NCBI GenBank assembly: GCA_009995705.1
Contig: JAADBR010000004.1
Coordinates: 1 to 64,000, forward strand
Reading direction: 5' to 3'
Origin: Microcystis aeruginosa W13-11
Lineage (GTDB): Bacteria; Cyanobacteriota; Cyanobacteriia; Cyanobacteriales; Microcystaceae
Length of the DNA stretch: 64,000 nt
This document shows, in pieces, positions 1 through 9,214 of this stretch; position 1 is the stretch's first letter, and every line of letters begins with the position of its first letter. The notes under the pieces were generated by a model. That model saw nothing but the letters and a program-made list of their open reading frames with translations, was not told where the DNA came from and ran no database searches. A program made the position numbers and the translations under genes.

Positions 1-1122
1 GCTACCCTTAATACCGACTACACTCGTACAGGGACTACCAATACTGTCACCTTCGCAGCTAATTCATCCACTGCGACTGTAATAGTTGACCCCACTGCTG
101 ACACAACTGTTGAACCCGATGAAACCGTCATTTTAACTCTTGCGACCGGGACAGGATATACAGTTGGGACAACTACTCCAGTGACGGGGACGATTAATAA
201 TGACGACTTTTCCCAACTCTCCATCAATGACATCACCGTAGTCGAAGGTAAAGATAATAATGCCATCCTCACCGTCACAGTTGATAACCCCAATCCGCAA
301 CCAATTACCTTCAATTATACCACTGCACCGATTAATGCTACCGCCGATGTAGATTACACTAGCAAAACCGGAACTATCACCATTGCTGCTAATACTTCCA
401 CCGCTACTATTAGCATTCCCATCCTCAATGATAACCTCAACGAAGCCGATGAAGCTTTTACAATAACCCTGTCAAATCCAGTTAATGCTACCATTAACCC
501 CGAAGGAGGAATAGGAGAAGTTATCATTACTGATACTTGGCAAAGCAGTCTCACTCGCACCCTACCCAATAATGTCGAAAACCTCAAACTAATTGGGATT
601 AACAATATTAACGGTACTGGTAACAATAACAACAATACTATTACCGGAAATAGTGGCAATAATCAAATTAATGGTGCTAATGGTGCTGATATTCTAACTG
701 GTGGTCCAGGTGCAGATACTTTTATCTTCCAATTTGGCCAATCTACCATATCAACAAGCGATCGTATCACCGATTTTGCCATCAATAGTGATAAAATCGA
801 CTTATTAACTCAAGGTGGAAACGCCATGAATGCGCCTAGTAGTTTCAGTCGCGCTGCTAATAGCACTGCTACCACTTTACAGAATTTAGTCAATCAAGTA
901 TTTACTGATGCCAATGGAGCCACCACAGGCAATCAAGGATTAGGGGTTAATAGTGCTGCATTAGTGCAAGTAACAACTGGTGCGATCGCTGGAACTTATC
1001 TAATTATTAATGATAGCACAGATGGCTTCCAATCCAGCAATGATTTATTAGTAAATATCACCGGATTTACTGGCACTTTACCAGCTTTAGGGAACATTCC
1101 GGTGGGTAATTTCTTTGTTTAA
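1..1122 (+). CDS. Calx-beta / RTX-type surface or secreted protein, C-terminal part (5' end outside window)
   Basis: The reading frame is open from the first base, so this is the 3' part of a longer gene. The visible 373 residues contain Calx-beta-like repeats: Asn/Asp/Thr-rich beta modules, each ending in a strand such as DEAFTITLSNP. Next comes an Asn/Gly-rich stretch with GNNNNNTITGNSGNN and GADILTGGPGADTF, which resembles the haemolysin-type (RTX) calcium-binding nonapeptide, and a C-terminal block ending in GNFFV. Such proteins are usually large, calcium-binding and exported by a type I system through a C-terminal signal; this is family knowledge. The last 100 bp recur at 2000-2099. An internal ATG at about 181 is not the true start. 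The family call is firm, the biological role is not. Confidence 0.8.
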   Translation, partial: ATLNTDYTRTGTTNTVTFAANSSTATVIVDPTADTTVEPDETVILTLATGTGYTVGTTTPVTGTINNDDFSQLSINDITVVEGKDNNAILTVTVDNPNPQPITFNYTTAPINATADVDYTSKTGTITIAANTSTATISIPILNDNLNEADEAFTITLSNPVNATINPEGGIGEVIITDTWQSSLTRTLPNNVENLKLIGINNINGTGNNNNNTITGNSGNNQINGANGADILTGGPGADTFIFQFGQSTISTSDRITDFAINSDKIDLLTQGGNAMNAPSSFSRAANSTATTLQNLVNQVFTDANGATTGNQGLGVNSAALVQVTTGAIAGTYLIINDSTDGFQSSNDLLVNITGFTGTLPALGNIPVGNFFV

Positions 1123-1142
1123 TTAATACCTTTTTTCTAAAA

Positions 1143-1203
1143 TAATGGCAGAGATGGTTAATTACCCTCACCCACAACCCCTCTCCCAAAAAGGGAGAGG
1201 ACA
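1143..1203. repeat. Intergenic repeat with CCTCTCCC/GGGAGAGG hairpin
   Basis: The segment contains perfect 8-bp arms CCTCTCCC (1180-1187) and GGGAGAGG (1193-1200) with a 5-nt A-rich loop. A diverged relative with the same opening (TAATGGCAG, then GATGGTTAATT) lies at 63277-63340. It sits just after the stop of the surface protein gene. It may end that transcript, but no clear T-run follows on the plus strand. Confidence 0.5.
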
Positions 1204-1298
1204 GTAAGATGTCTGCCACAAATAAAGAAAAATGTATAACCTTACCTATCAAAACTTTGCCGTCACAATTTAGGACAACAATGGTATGCCATGGACCT

Positions 1299-1631
1299 CT
1301 ACTCTTCTTCATCTTCTTGACTTGACAAAGGCTTTTGTGCAACGTGGCGCACGAAAAGAATCTGCACAATATCGCCAGTGATGGTAAAGAGAATTCTGTA
1401 GGCACTACGTCCCTTACCATAAATAAGTTGTCGGATTTCTTCCTCCAAGAAATTATTTTCAAAAGCAAGTGAACAACGGTAAGGCATTTGCTCTAGTGAC
1501 AGAATTGCTTTGTACAATCCTTCTAGCCACAACCTCGCTTTTCGAGGAGAATCTTTACTGAACCACAGATAGGCTTTTTCAATTCCCTGTTGTGCTTCAG
1601 GTTGTATGACCACTTGATACTTTTGGCTCAT
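1299..1631 (-). CDS. ParE/RelE-type toxin of a toxin-antitoxin pair
   Basis: This 110-residue basic protein has the ParE/RelE fold signature: an N-terminal strand (YQVVIQPEAQQGIEKAYLW), a helix with SPRKARLWLEGL, a central PYRCSLA...EIRQLIYG segment, then YRILFTITGDIVQILFVRH as the C-terminal beta hairpin. ParE homologues poison gyrase and RelE homologues cleave mRNA on ribosomes; which applies cannot be read here. Its ATG overlaps the stop of the upstream Phd-like gene by 4 bp, the normal antitoxin-first arrangement. The acidic tail (EDEEE) is unusual for a toxin and may be read-out into flanking sequence. Toxin family fairly sure, target unknown. Confidence 0.8.
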   Translation of the reverse strand: MSQKYQVVIQPEAQQGIEKAYLWFSKDSPRKARLWLEGLYKAILSLEQMPYRCSLAFENNFLEEEIRQLIYGKGRSAYRILFTITGDIVQILFVRHVAQKPLSSQEDEEE

Positions 1632-1933
1632 GGAGAACTGTCCAGTTTATCGAACAATTCAGAGAAGAATTCCTCTGCCTTCTTACCTTTGCCTTGCTTC
1701 ATCTCTTCAAGACCACGCTTGACTCCTTTAAGCGTCTCAACCAATTCTGCAGCTTCAAGAAGTGTCTGATAGGATTCCGCATCCTGCACGACGAGTGCTG
1801 CTTTCCCATCAACCGTAAGCACCAAAGGGTCTTTGGTTTGTTTGAGATGCTCTATGAACTGGGTCGTGTTTCGTTTAAACTCAGTTAGAGAATGAATGTC
1901 TTTTGAAAGGTTGAGCATTATCCTAGCAGACAA
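1628..1933 (-). CDS. Phd/YefM-type antitoxin
   Basis: The product is 101 residues. It has the Phd/YefM N-terminal DNA-binding pattern (SLTEFKRNTTQFIEHLKQTKDPLVLTVDGKAALVVQDAESY), followed by a helical, charged tail (KQGKGKKAEEFFSELFDKLD) that would wrap the toxin. A second in-frame ATG at 1918 gives MLNLSKD and is a likely alternative start. The family normally represses its own operon with the toxin as co-repressor, so the promoter should lie just upstream of 1933. The pair sits between two copies of the end of the Calx-beta gene. Confidence 0.82.
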   Translation of the reverse strand: MSARIMLNLSKDIHSLTEFKRNTTQFIEHLKQTKDPLVLTVDGKAALVVQDAESYQTLLEAAELVETLKGVKRGLEEMKQGKGKKAEEFFSELFDKLDSSP

Positions 1934-1999
1934 AACGCATTTAACTATATGCTACCTTAAATTAAGTCCCCTGTGACAAATACCCGCTCCTCTCACTGC

Positions 2000-2099
2000 T
2001 GGCTTCCAATCCAGCAATGATTTATTAATAAATATCACCGGATTTACCGGCACTTTACCAGCTTTGGGGAGTATTACAGTGGGTAATTTCTTTGTTTAA
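2000..2099 (+). pseudogene. Duplicated 3' tail of the Calx-beta gene
   Basis: These 100 bases match 1023-1122 with only a handful of substitutions and end at the same TAA. They encode the same FQSSNDLL...TGFTGTLPALG...VGNFFV tail, with no start and no upstream coding part. The rest of the stretch 1934-2285 has no gene; it also holds a strong terminator. Confidence 0.85.
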
Positions 2100-2127
2100 G
2101 TGTCTAAGCTCTCCTTCTAAGTCACCT

Positions 2128-2160
2128 AGAAAACGGGTTTCTCGGAGAAACCCGTTTTCT
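2128..2160. terminator. Strong bidirectional hairpin
   Basis: Perfect 16-bp inverted arms (2128-2143 and 2145-2160; core AAACGGGTTTCTC) are separated by a single base and flanked by short A and T runs. It isolates the iscA-like gene from the upstream region and works as a terminator in either direction. Confidence 0.75.
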
Positions 2161-2285
2161 GTGTTAAAAATTGTCAGCTACTCCCGCCATTTATTAGTCA
2201 CATATTTCTTAACATAAAGTTGGACAACAACTATGGTACAACTTCACAATAACTTGATATTATTATTACAATAGTCTCAAAAACA

Positions 2286-2609
2286 ATGATCGAATTAAGT
2301 CCCGCCGCCGCTAGAGAAATTGAACGTTGGAGTCAAAGCCGTCGCCTGACTGGTTCCTATCTGCGTTTGTCCGTAAAAAAAGGTGGTTGTTCGGGACTTC
2401 ACTACCATCTCGAATTAACCGATATTGCGGCAGAAAACGATCGCTTTTATCAAAGTCAGGGTATTAATATTTTAGTCGATCCTGACAGCGATCGCTACCT
2501 ACAAATTTTTAAATTAGACTATTCAGAAGATCTCATGGGTGGTGGTTTCCGTTTTACCAATGCCAACACCCAAAATACCTGCGGTTGTGGTCTTTCCTTT
2601 AGTGCTTAA
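2286..2609 (+). CDS. IscA/SufA/HesB-type iron-sulfur carrier
   Basis: The 107-residue product is an A-type Fe-S assembly carrier. The three family cysteines are present: C35 in GGCSG, and C99 and C101 in the C-terminal CGCG. These hold iron or a 2Fe-2S cluster for hand-over to apoproteins in the cytosol. Length is normal for the family. The gene stands alone between a terminator and mraY, which converges on it with no gap (stop at 2607-2609, mraY stop complement at 2610-2612). Cyanobacteria carry several A-type proteins, so I do not pick among iscA, sufA and hesB. Confidence 0.9.
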   Translation: MIELSPAAAREIERWSQSRRLTGSYLRLSVKKGGCSGLHYHLELTDIAAENDRFYQSQGINILVDPDSDRYLQIFKLDYSEDLMGGGFRFTNANTQNTCGCGLSFSA

Positions 2610-3710
2610 TTAACTACTCCAAATAGCCAAGACAACTAAAAGCGCATTAACCAGATAAAATGCTCCCACAATCTGGGTTTCTGTCCAACCACTTAATTCT
2701 AAATGATGATGAAAAGGAGCCATTTTTAATAATCTTTTCCCTTTACCGTCCGGTCCTTTGGTGGCCTTATAATAACTAACCTGGGCGATTACCGAAAGAG
2801 ATTCCAGAAAGAACAGACCACTAATTAAAAATAATCCCCAGAGATGTCCGGCAATTAAACCCACCGCAGCTAAAGCGCCTCCCAAAGCAAGGGAACCCGT
2901 ATCACCCATAAACACCTTAGCCGGGTTGCGGTTATGAAAAATGAAGCCTAGACAAGCACCACTAAAACAAGCGCAGAAAATCGCTAAATCCGGATGACTA
3001 GGAGCGATAATAATACCTAAACCCAAAAAAGCGATCGCAGCTGTTCCCCCCGCTAATCCATCCACCCCATCGGTGAGATTAGTGGCGTTACTTTCAGCTA
3101 CAAGGACAAATGCCGCCAAAATCCAGAAGAAAAAGCCCAAAGGAATCACTAATCGACCCCAAAGGGTGATATCGGTACTCACCTGATTGACCAACATCCA
3201 GAGACAAAAAAGCACCGCCCCCGCTATCTGTAAAATTAACTTCATCCGGGGAGATAGGCCCTTATTCGACTTATAACGCAGAATTTGCCAATCATCTAAC
3301 CAACCGATACCCATGTAAGCAAAAGTCAGCAAAGCAACCGCCACCACATTAGGAGTAAATTTAGACCAGATTAAAGCGAAAATAAGGGCTACTGGCACAA
3401 AAAAGCTGCCTCCCATTGTTGGGGTTCCTGCTTTCTTTAAATGGGCCTGGGGTCCATCTTCGCGCATAATCTGACCCATTTTCAAGCGCCGCAGCATCGG
3501 TACTACCCAGCAACCAAGACCACCACTGATTAACGTTGTGGCCATCAGGGGGAGTAACAGGGAATTAGTGGCCTGAAAAAAAACTACTAACAGAAATAGT
3601 AATCCCGTTAGTAGAATCAGGAGATGGGTTCCAGTGGGTTTTTTAAAGATAGGGGCGGAAAAAATGTTAGCGTTCACGACTAAAGCGTCAGATAAGGGAA
3701 AATTTGCCAA
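2610..3710 (-). CDS. mraY: Phospho-N-acetylmuramoyl-pentapeptide transferase
   Basis: This integral membrane enzyme moves phospho-MurNAc-pentapeptide from UDP to undecaprenyl phosphate, making lipid I for peptidoglycan. The 366 residues are full length, with about ten hydrophobic segments. Family motifs are visible: PTMGG in an early loop, GWLDDW (the DD motif), NATNLTDGVDGLAGG, VFMGDTGS and APFHHHLELSGW. No other mur genes adjoin it, which is usual in cyanobacteria. A DUF3134 gene and a nudix gene lie upstream on the same strand. Confidence 0.95.
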   Translation of the reverse strand: MANFPLSDALVVNANIFSAPIFKKPTGTHLLILLTGLLFLLVVFFQATNSLLLPLMATTLISGGLGCWVVPMLRRLKMGQIMREDGPQAHLKKAGTPTMGGSFFVPVALIFALIWSKFTPNVVAVALLTFAYMGIGWLDDWQILRYKSNKGLSPRMKLILQIAGAVLFCLWMLVNQVSTDITLWGRLVIPLGFFFWILAAFVLVAESNATNLTDGVDGLAGGTAAIAFLGLGIIIAPSHPDLAIFCACFSGACLGFIFHNRNPAKVFMGDTGSLALGGALAAVGLIAGHLWGLFLISGLFFLESLSVIAQVSYYKATKGPDGKGKRLLKMAPFHHHLELSGWTETQIVGAFYLVNALLVVLAIWSS

Positions 3711-3721
3711 AGAAGACGGGA

Positions 3722-3985
3722 TTAATCTTCATCTAAGACTAATTCATCCTCGTCGTCATCATAACCGATATCATCGACATCCATCAGTTCAGATAGTTCC
3801 ACATCTTCTTCGAGAGTGGGATCTGGTTCAGCGACTTTATCCCGGGGAATCATGCGATTATTTTTTTCTAACCACTCGACAATGGAAGCGTCTTTTTTTA
3901 GGGGAATAACCGCGGCCGGTTCGTAGCGGGGTTCTTGACGAATAGAAGGATTAAGCATAATCACTCGACGATTAACAGCAATCAT
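3722..3985 (-). CDS. DUF3134-type small acidic protein
   Basis: The product has 87 residues. Its N-terminal half (LNPSIRQEPRYEPAAVIPLKKDASIVEWLE) matches what I recall of the cyanobacterial DUF3134 family, and the C-terminal tail is strongly acidic (DVDDIGYDDDEDELVLDED). Function is unknown. The ATG at 3985 overlaps the upstream nudix stop as ATGA; a second ATG at 3958 (MLNPSIR) may be the true start because the conserved part begins there. It lies 11 bp before mraY. Confidence 0.7.
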   Translation of the reverse strand: MIAVNRRVIMLNPSIRQEPRYEPAAVIPLKKDASIVEWLEKNNRMIPRDKVAEPDPTLEEDVELSELMDVDDIGYDDDEDELVLDED

Positions 3986-4404
3986 TTCGAGTTTACCATG
4001 TCTTTTAAGGCTCTGATAATCTCTTGATTGGCTGCGGGGAAAGTGTAATGATCTAGCTCCTCGATAGTTACCCAGCGGATTTCTTCACATTCGATCGCTT
4101 TTGCTTGGCCGCTGAGATAACGACAGTTATATACTTGTAGATTAACCCGAAAATGACTATAGATGTGATCGATAGTGATTAAATGACTATCAACCGCGAT
4201 TTCAATGCCAATTTCTTCTAATATCTCCCGTTTAATACATTCCTGTACCGTTTCATTGCCTTCGATTTTGCCGCCGGGGAATTCCCAAAAACCGCCCAAG
4301 AGTCCCTTGGCTAGACGGCGATCGATTAAAATTAAATCTCGATCATCTCTAATTACGGCCACACCGATTTGTTTAGAAGCTAAAGAGTCTGTTTCGGGAA
4401 TCAT
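3982..4404 (-). CDS. MutT-type nudix hydrolase
   Basis: The 140-residue protein carries a complete nudix box at residues 45-67 (G-x5-E-x7-RE-U-x-EE-x-G-U), preceded by the strand FWEFPGGK. This geometry coordinates Mg2+ and hydrolyses a nucleoside diphosphate linked to another group; MutT members remove 8-oxo-dGTP from the pool. The late segment CEEIRWVTIEELDHYTFPAANQEII is typical of MutT/NUDT1-like members. An oxidised-nucleotide role fits but the substrate is inferred. Confidence 0.85.
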   Translation of the reverse strand: MIPETDSLASKQIGVAVIRDDRDLILIDRRLAKGLLGGFWEFPGGKIEGNETVQECIKREILEEIGIEIAVDSHLITIDHIYSHFRVNLQVYNCRYLSGQAKAIECEEIRWVTIEELDHYTFPAANQEIIRALKDMVNSK

Positions 4405-4507
4405 AGTGGTTATTGGCGCAAAAACAGCAAAAAATAGTTAAAAATTGACTGCGGAAAATTGAGTCAAAAGATGATATAATAGAGAATTGTACGATTAACG
4501 ATTAACA

Positions 4508-4831
4508 ATGACAGTCAGTTCCGAATCAAAGTTTATTTTAAAAGTATTGTGGTTAGATCAGAACGTAGCGATCGCTGTAGATCAGGTGGTCGGCAAAGGA
4601 ACTAGCCCCCTCACCGCTTATTTTTTCTGGCCGCGCAATGATGCTTGGCAACAACTGCAAGAGGAGTTAGAAGCAAAACACTGGATTGATGAGTCCGATC
4701 GCGTTGATGTTCTCAACAAAGCCACAGAAGTAATTAATTTTTGGCAAGAGTTACGCAATCAAGGCCGACAAATCACCATGGCCGATGCACAGTTAAAATT
4801 CCCCGAAGTTGTTTTTAGTGGTAGCAATTAA
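4508..4831 (+). CDS. PSRP-3 / Ycf65 ribosomal protein
   Basis: The 107-residue protein contains the highly conserved block [20 protein letters not shown] followed by [17 protein letters not shown] and [13 protein letters not shown]. These are the hallmark of Ycf65 / plastid-specific ribosomal protein 3, a small-subunit protein of cyanobacterial and plastid 30S ribosomes. Length and motif order match. It is transcribed divergently from the nudix gene and is monocistronic, ending before a strong hairpin at 4991. Confidence 0.9.
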   Translation: MTVSSESKFILKVLWLDQNVAIAVDQVVGKGTSPLTAYFFWPRNDAWQQLQEELEAKHWIDESDRVDVLNKATEVINFWQELRNQGRQITMADAQLKFPEVVFSGSN

Positions 4832-4892
4832 TTTCTAGCAGTTATCTTAATGGGGAGCGACAAAATCTCCAGTTTTAGGCAACGGAAAACAG

Positions 4893-4990
4893 GAAACTTT
4901 TTCAGTGATCACCGAGCAGTAGGAGAACAGCAACTTCTCAATAACAGTATTCACTGAAACCTCAAATCTGATCACTGATAACTGAAAAAG
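4893..4990. repeat. TCAGT(T)ATCA-type intergenic repeat tract
   Basis: The tract is an irregular string of TCAGTGATCA, CACTGAAA and ATCTGATCACTGATAACTGAAA words. Similar word mixtures occur at 41345-41372, 42915-42985, 45219-45246 and 56210-56262, always between genes. There is no coding potential. Confidence 0.45.
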
Positions 4991-5025
4991 AATCGGGTAG
5001 GTTTATATAAACCCGCCCGATTTTG
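4991..5025. terminator. Bidirectional terminator between ycf65-like gene and atpC
   Basis: The arms AATCGGGTAGGTTTA (4991-5005) and TAAACCCGCCCGATT (5008-5022) pair with two mismatches or wobbles around a 2-nt loop. TTTT follows on the plus strand. On the minus strand the arm is followed by CTTTTTC. It can stop both convergent transcripts. Confidence 0.75.
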
Positions 5026-5047
5026 CTTTAATTGGATTTGGTTGGGT

Positions 5048-5464
5048 TTAAACCGAGACTAAACCGCCGGCGGCCTGGTATCTAGCGCGAGCTTTGCGCC
5101 ATGATTGTTGTGCTTGGATAGTTTTGCGACGGTCATCCCCTTTGCTGGCTTCATCGAGACGGGTTTGGGCCTGTTCATATTCGGCGCGAGCTTTTTCTTT
5201 ATCGATTTTTGAGCCTAATTCCGCCCCATTAACGAGGACTTTGATCTCATTATTTTCGACTTCGGCAAAACCGCCCAAAACTGCGATATTTTCCCAGTCT
5301 TTCCCCGGTCGAATTCGCATTACGCCAATATTCAGGGCAGTTAATAAAGGAGCGTGACCGCTAAGAATACCTAATTGTCCTGTGGAACTGGGTAGGATTA
5401 CTTCTTCAGCCACGTTATCCCAGACAATGCGATCGGGTGCAATAACCCGTACTGTAATGCTCAT
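5048..5464 (-). CDS. atpC: ATP synthase epsilon subunit
   Basis: The 138-residue protein has the epsilon N-terminal beta barrel ([44 protein letters not shown]) and a C-terminal helical hairpin rich in Ala, Arg and Lys (residues about 90-135). Epsilon is part of the rotating stalk of CF1 and restrains ATP hydrolysis. It lies 73 bp downstream of atpB on the same strand; atpBE as a unit apart from the other atp genes is the standard cyanobacterial and plastid arrangement. Confidence 0.95.
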   Translation of the reverse strand: MSITVRVIAPDRIVWDNVAEEVILPSSTGQLGILSGHAPLLTALNIGVMRIRPGKDWENIAVLGGFAEVENNEIKVLVNGAELGSKIDKEKARAEYEQAQTRLDEASKGDDRRKTIQAQQSWRKARARYQAAGGLVSV

Positions 5465-5537
5465 TGGTGATAATAACGATAATTTGGGCAGATTTCTGGG
5501 TTTGTAACCGCTAAACGCGGTTACTACTGACTTTTAA

Positions 5538-7510
<1,973 letters not shown>

Positions 7511-7939
7511 TTAGGTTAAGATGACCTCCGAGGATGAATTAATCTGATTTTTGACGCTTTCTAGTAAAAGTTGATACAAAAAATGAGGTGTTTTTTGATT
7601 GGCTAATTCCAGACTATTCTGATAAATTTTAACAGCAGATTCATCATTAATCATTCGATAGTGAATGATTTTTGTCCATTCTGGTGCAGTTATCATTAAT
7701 TGAGGAATCACTTCAATAAAAGCCTGTATTTGTTGTTGGGGTTCAAAATCTTCTAAAAAATGCAATAAACTAAACATAATTTCAGGATGTTCACAGTTAT
7801 CATCTAGGATAAGATGTAAGTCTTTTAAATCTTTATCATCAGGATATTTGGCAAGTTTTTCTAATGTTTCCTCAAATAAGTTAATTTCTTGGGGTGTTTT
7901 CATTAAGCGATTCTCTTGTAGGATTTTTATTAAATTCAT
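7511..7939 (-). CDS. Putative immunity protein (Imm30-like)
   Basis: The 142-residue helical, acidic protein includes LHLILDDNCEHPEIMFSLLHFLEDF and a FIEVIPQLM...WTKIIHYRMIND segment. These resemble, from memory, the immunity protein 30 family. It overlaps the end of a polymorphic-toxin-like gene by 4 bp (ATGA), the order toxin then immunity on the same strand. The most economical reading is a cognate inhibitor that binds the toxin in the cytosol. Family name is moderately sure; the immunity role is inferred mainly from context. Confidence 0.6.
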   Translation of the reverse strand: MNLIKILQENRLMKTPQEINLFEETLEKLAKYPDDKDLKDLHLILDDNCEHPEIMFSLLHFLEDFEPQQQIQAFIEVIPQLMITAPEWTKIIHYRMINDESAVKIYQNSLELANQKTPHFLYQLLLESVKNQINSSSEVILT

Positions 7940-8289
7940 GGGGTTGTTGCTCCTTGATCAAAAAAGGTTGACCAAGTAGTTTTATTAAGTTGAATGAGTT
8001 CTTGTAATCCCTTTCTAATATCTGCATTATATAATCCTTGACCTAGATAAATTGAGCGAATATCCCAAACTTCTTGTGCTAAGGTTTGTCGAGGGGAAAG
8101 AGTTAAGTCTGGACTTTTACCATAAGATAAGGTTTGACGATGACGACCTCCTTTTCCGGGGGATAAGTGTTCCATCATGATAGCAATTCCTTGATTAGTT
8201 GTGTAACCTTTGATTTTCGCTTTCATATACGCATTGGATGGTAGATGATGAGGGGTTAAGTTATCTCCTCTACGACCTAATTTTAACAA
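7936..8289 (-). CDS. Orphan C-terminal domain of a polymorphic toxin (putative nuclease)
   Basis: From the TTG at 8289 the product is 117 residues with GDNLTPHHLPSNAYMK, IMMEHLSPGKGGRHRQT, LSPRQTLAQEVWDIRSIY and ADIRKGLQELIQLNK. This looks like a His-rich nuclease-type toxin tip. The frame stays open upstream to a stop at 8353-8355 and reads FKLLTGEGKVGTYGDLL, which looks like genuine pre-toxin sequence, yet there is no ATG or GTG there. An AAGGAG motif precedes an ATC codon near 8343. No secretion or repeat-bearing N-terminus precedes it. It is probably an orphan cassette or the remnant of a long toxin, paired with the immunity-like gene just downstream. Confidence 0.55.
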   Translation of the reverse strand: MLKLGRRGDNLTPHHLPSNAYMKAKIKGYTTNQGIAIMMEHLSPGKGGRHRQTLSYGKSPDLTLSPRQTLAQEVWDIRSIYLGQGLYNADIRKGLQELIQLNKTTWSTFFDQGATTP

Positions 8290-8352
8290 GTCGCCGTATG
8301 TCCCGACTTTTCCTTCTCCTGTCAGTAGTTTAAATTGAGTGATGTTGTCTCC

Positions 8353-9018
8353 TTATGATTATTTTAGGCCATAGGTTGATCATAGGTGAATAAAAATCTT
8401 ATCACTCTTCTATCTCGGAAAATCCCTGTCAACACATAAGTGCTGAAACTCCTATTTTATAAGCGAGCGCTCGCCTATTTTCTAACAACAACTCGAAAAT
8501 TTAGTTTCTGTTAGTTATTGATCACCCGAAAGCTTGCCCCGAAAGAAAGCTAGAATTTAGACACGATCAGAGCTTTTTCCTGATAATTAAGCTTTAATGA
8601 CCCATTTTCCTCTTTTCCCCCTGCTCCCCTCTTCCCAACCCAAAAAAGTAAGGCAGGCCTTAGCCTACCTTAAAACAAAGCGAGGTTGATCAACTTTGGG
8701 GATGCCGATGCAGTGCATGGAATTGGACTAATACCATATATTGGCGATTATAACAAGGGTTTTGCTGGTTGTATAGATTCAAATAAAAAATAATTTAAAG
8801 CTTGACCATAGATTTTAGTCTATATACTGAAACACAAGAACTATCTCCTGTCAAATTTTCAAGGGACAGCTTTACTGAGACGCACTCCCTTCCCTCAACC
8901 GTCCGGGAGAATTGTGCTGTAAGATATCTTCAGTTTCAATTGTTTAGGCTCGCAATCGTAGATGAGAATAAATTTCGGTAGCTTTTGCGGCAATCTCAGG
9001 AAATTATCGGTTAATTAT
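8353..9018. other. Gene-free stretch with a GC-rich hairpin
   Basis: I see no coding region. A hairpin AAGGCAGGC/GCCTACCTT with loop CTTA lies at about 8651-8672; on the minus strand a short T-run follows it, so it could terminate minus-strand transcription. A CTGCTCCCCTCTTCCC-type tract lies at 8620. The remainder is AT-rich and probably includes the promoter of the small membrane protein. Confidence 0.35.
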
Positions 9019-9159
9019 ATGAATTCTGGTAAAATTATCGCCATTATCACGGGAGCGATTTCGATTTTAATCGCCGTTGCCTATTTAATCCTAGTTCAGA
9101 TTCTGGACTTTCGCAGCGAGATGATTCCCGCTCCCCTAGAAGTTATTTTTCCAGGATGA
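9019..9159 (+). CDS. Small single-pass membrane protein
   Basis: From the ATG at 9019 the product is 46 residues: MNSGKIIAIITGAISILIAV then AYLILVQILDFR and a short hydrophilic tail. It has one confident transmembrane helix (about residues 5-28). The frame is open back to 8962, but the upstream part (MRINFGSFCGNLRKL) does not look like protein. I recall similar short membrane proteins in other cyanobacteria but no function. It ends just before the clpC terminator. Confidence 0.6.
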   Translation: MNSGKIIAIITGAISILIAVAYLILVQILDFRSEMIPAPLEVIFPG

Positions 9160-9165
9160 TAAAAA

Positions 9166-9192
9166 TCGGGGTTGAAAATTTTTCGACCCCGA
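9166..9192 (-). terminator. clpC terminator
   Basis: Arms TCGGGGT and ACCCCGA with internal AT pairing form a stem. Read on the minus strand it is followed by ATTTTTATC, a usable U-run, 23 bp after the clpC stop. Confidence 0.7.
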
Positions 9193-9214
9193 AAAAAAGC
9201 AATTTTTGAGCGGA

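Noticed and set aside
8962-9018. 19-codon N-terminal extension of the small membrane protein
   Set aside because: The extension is hydrophilic and unpatterned, and the ATG at 9019 directly precedes the membrane helix.
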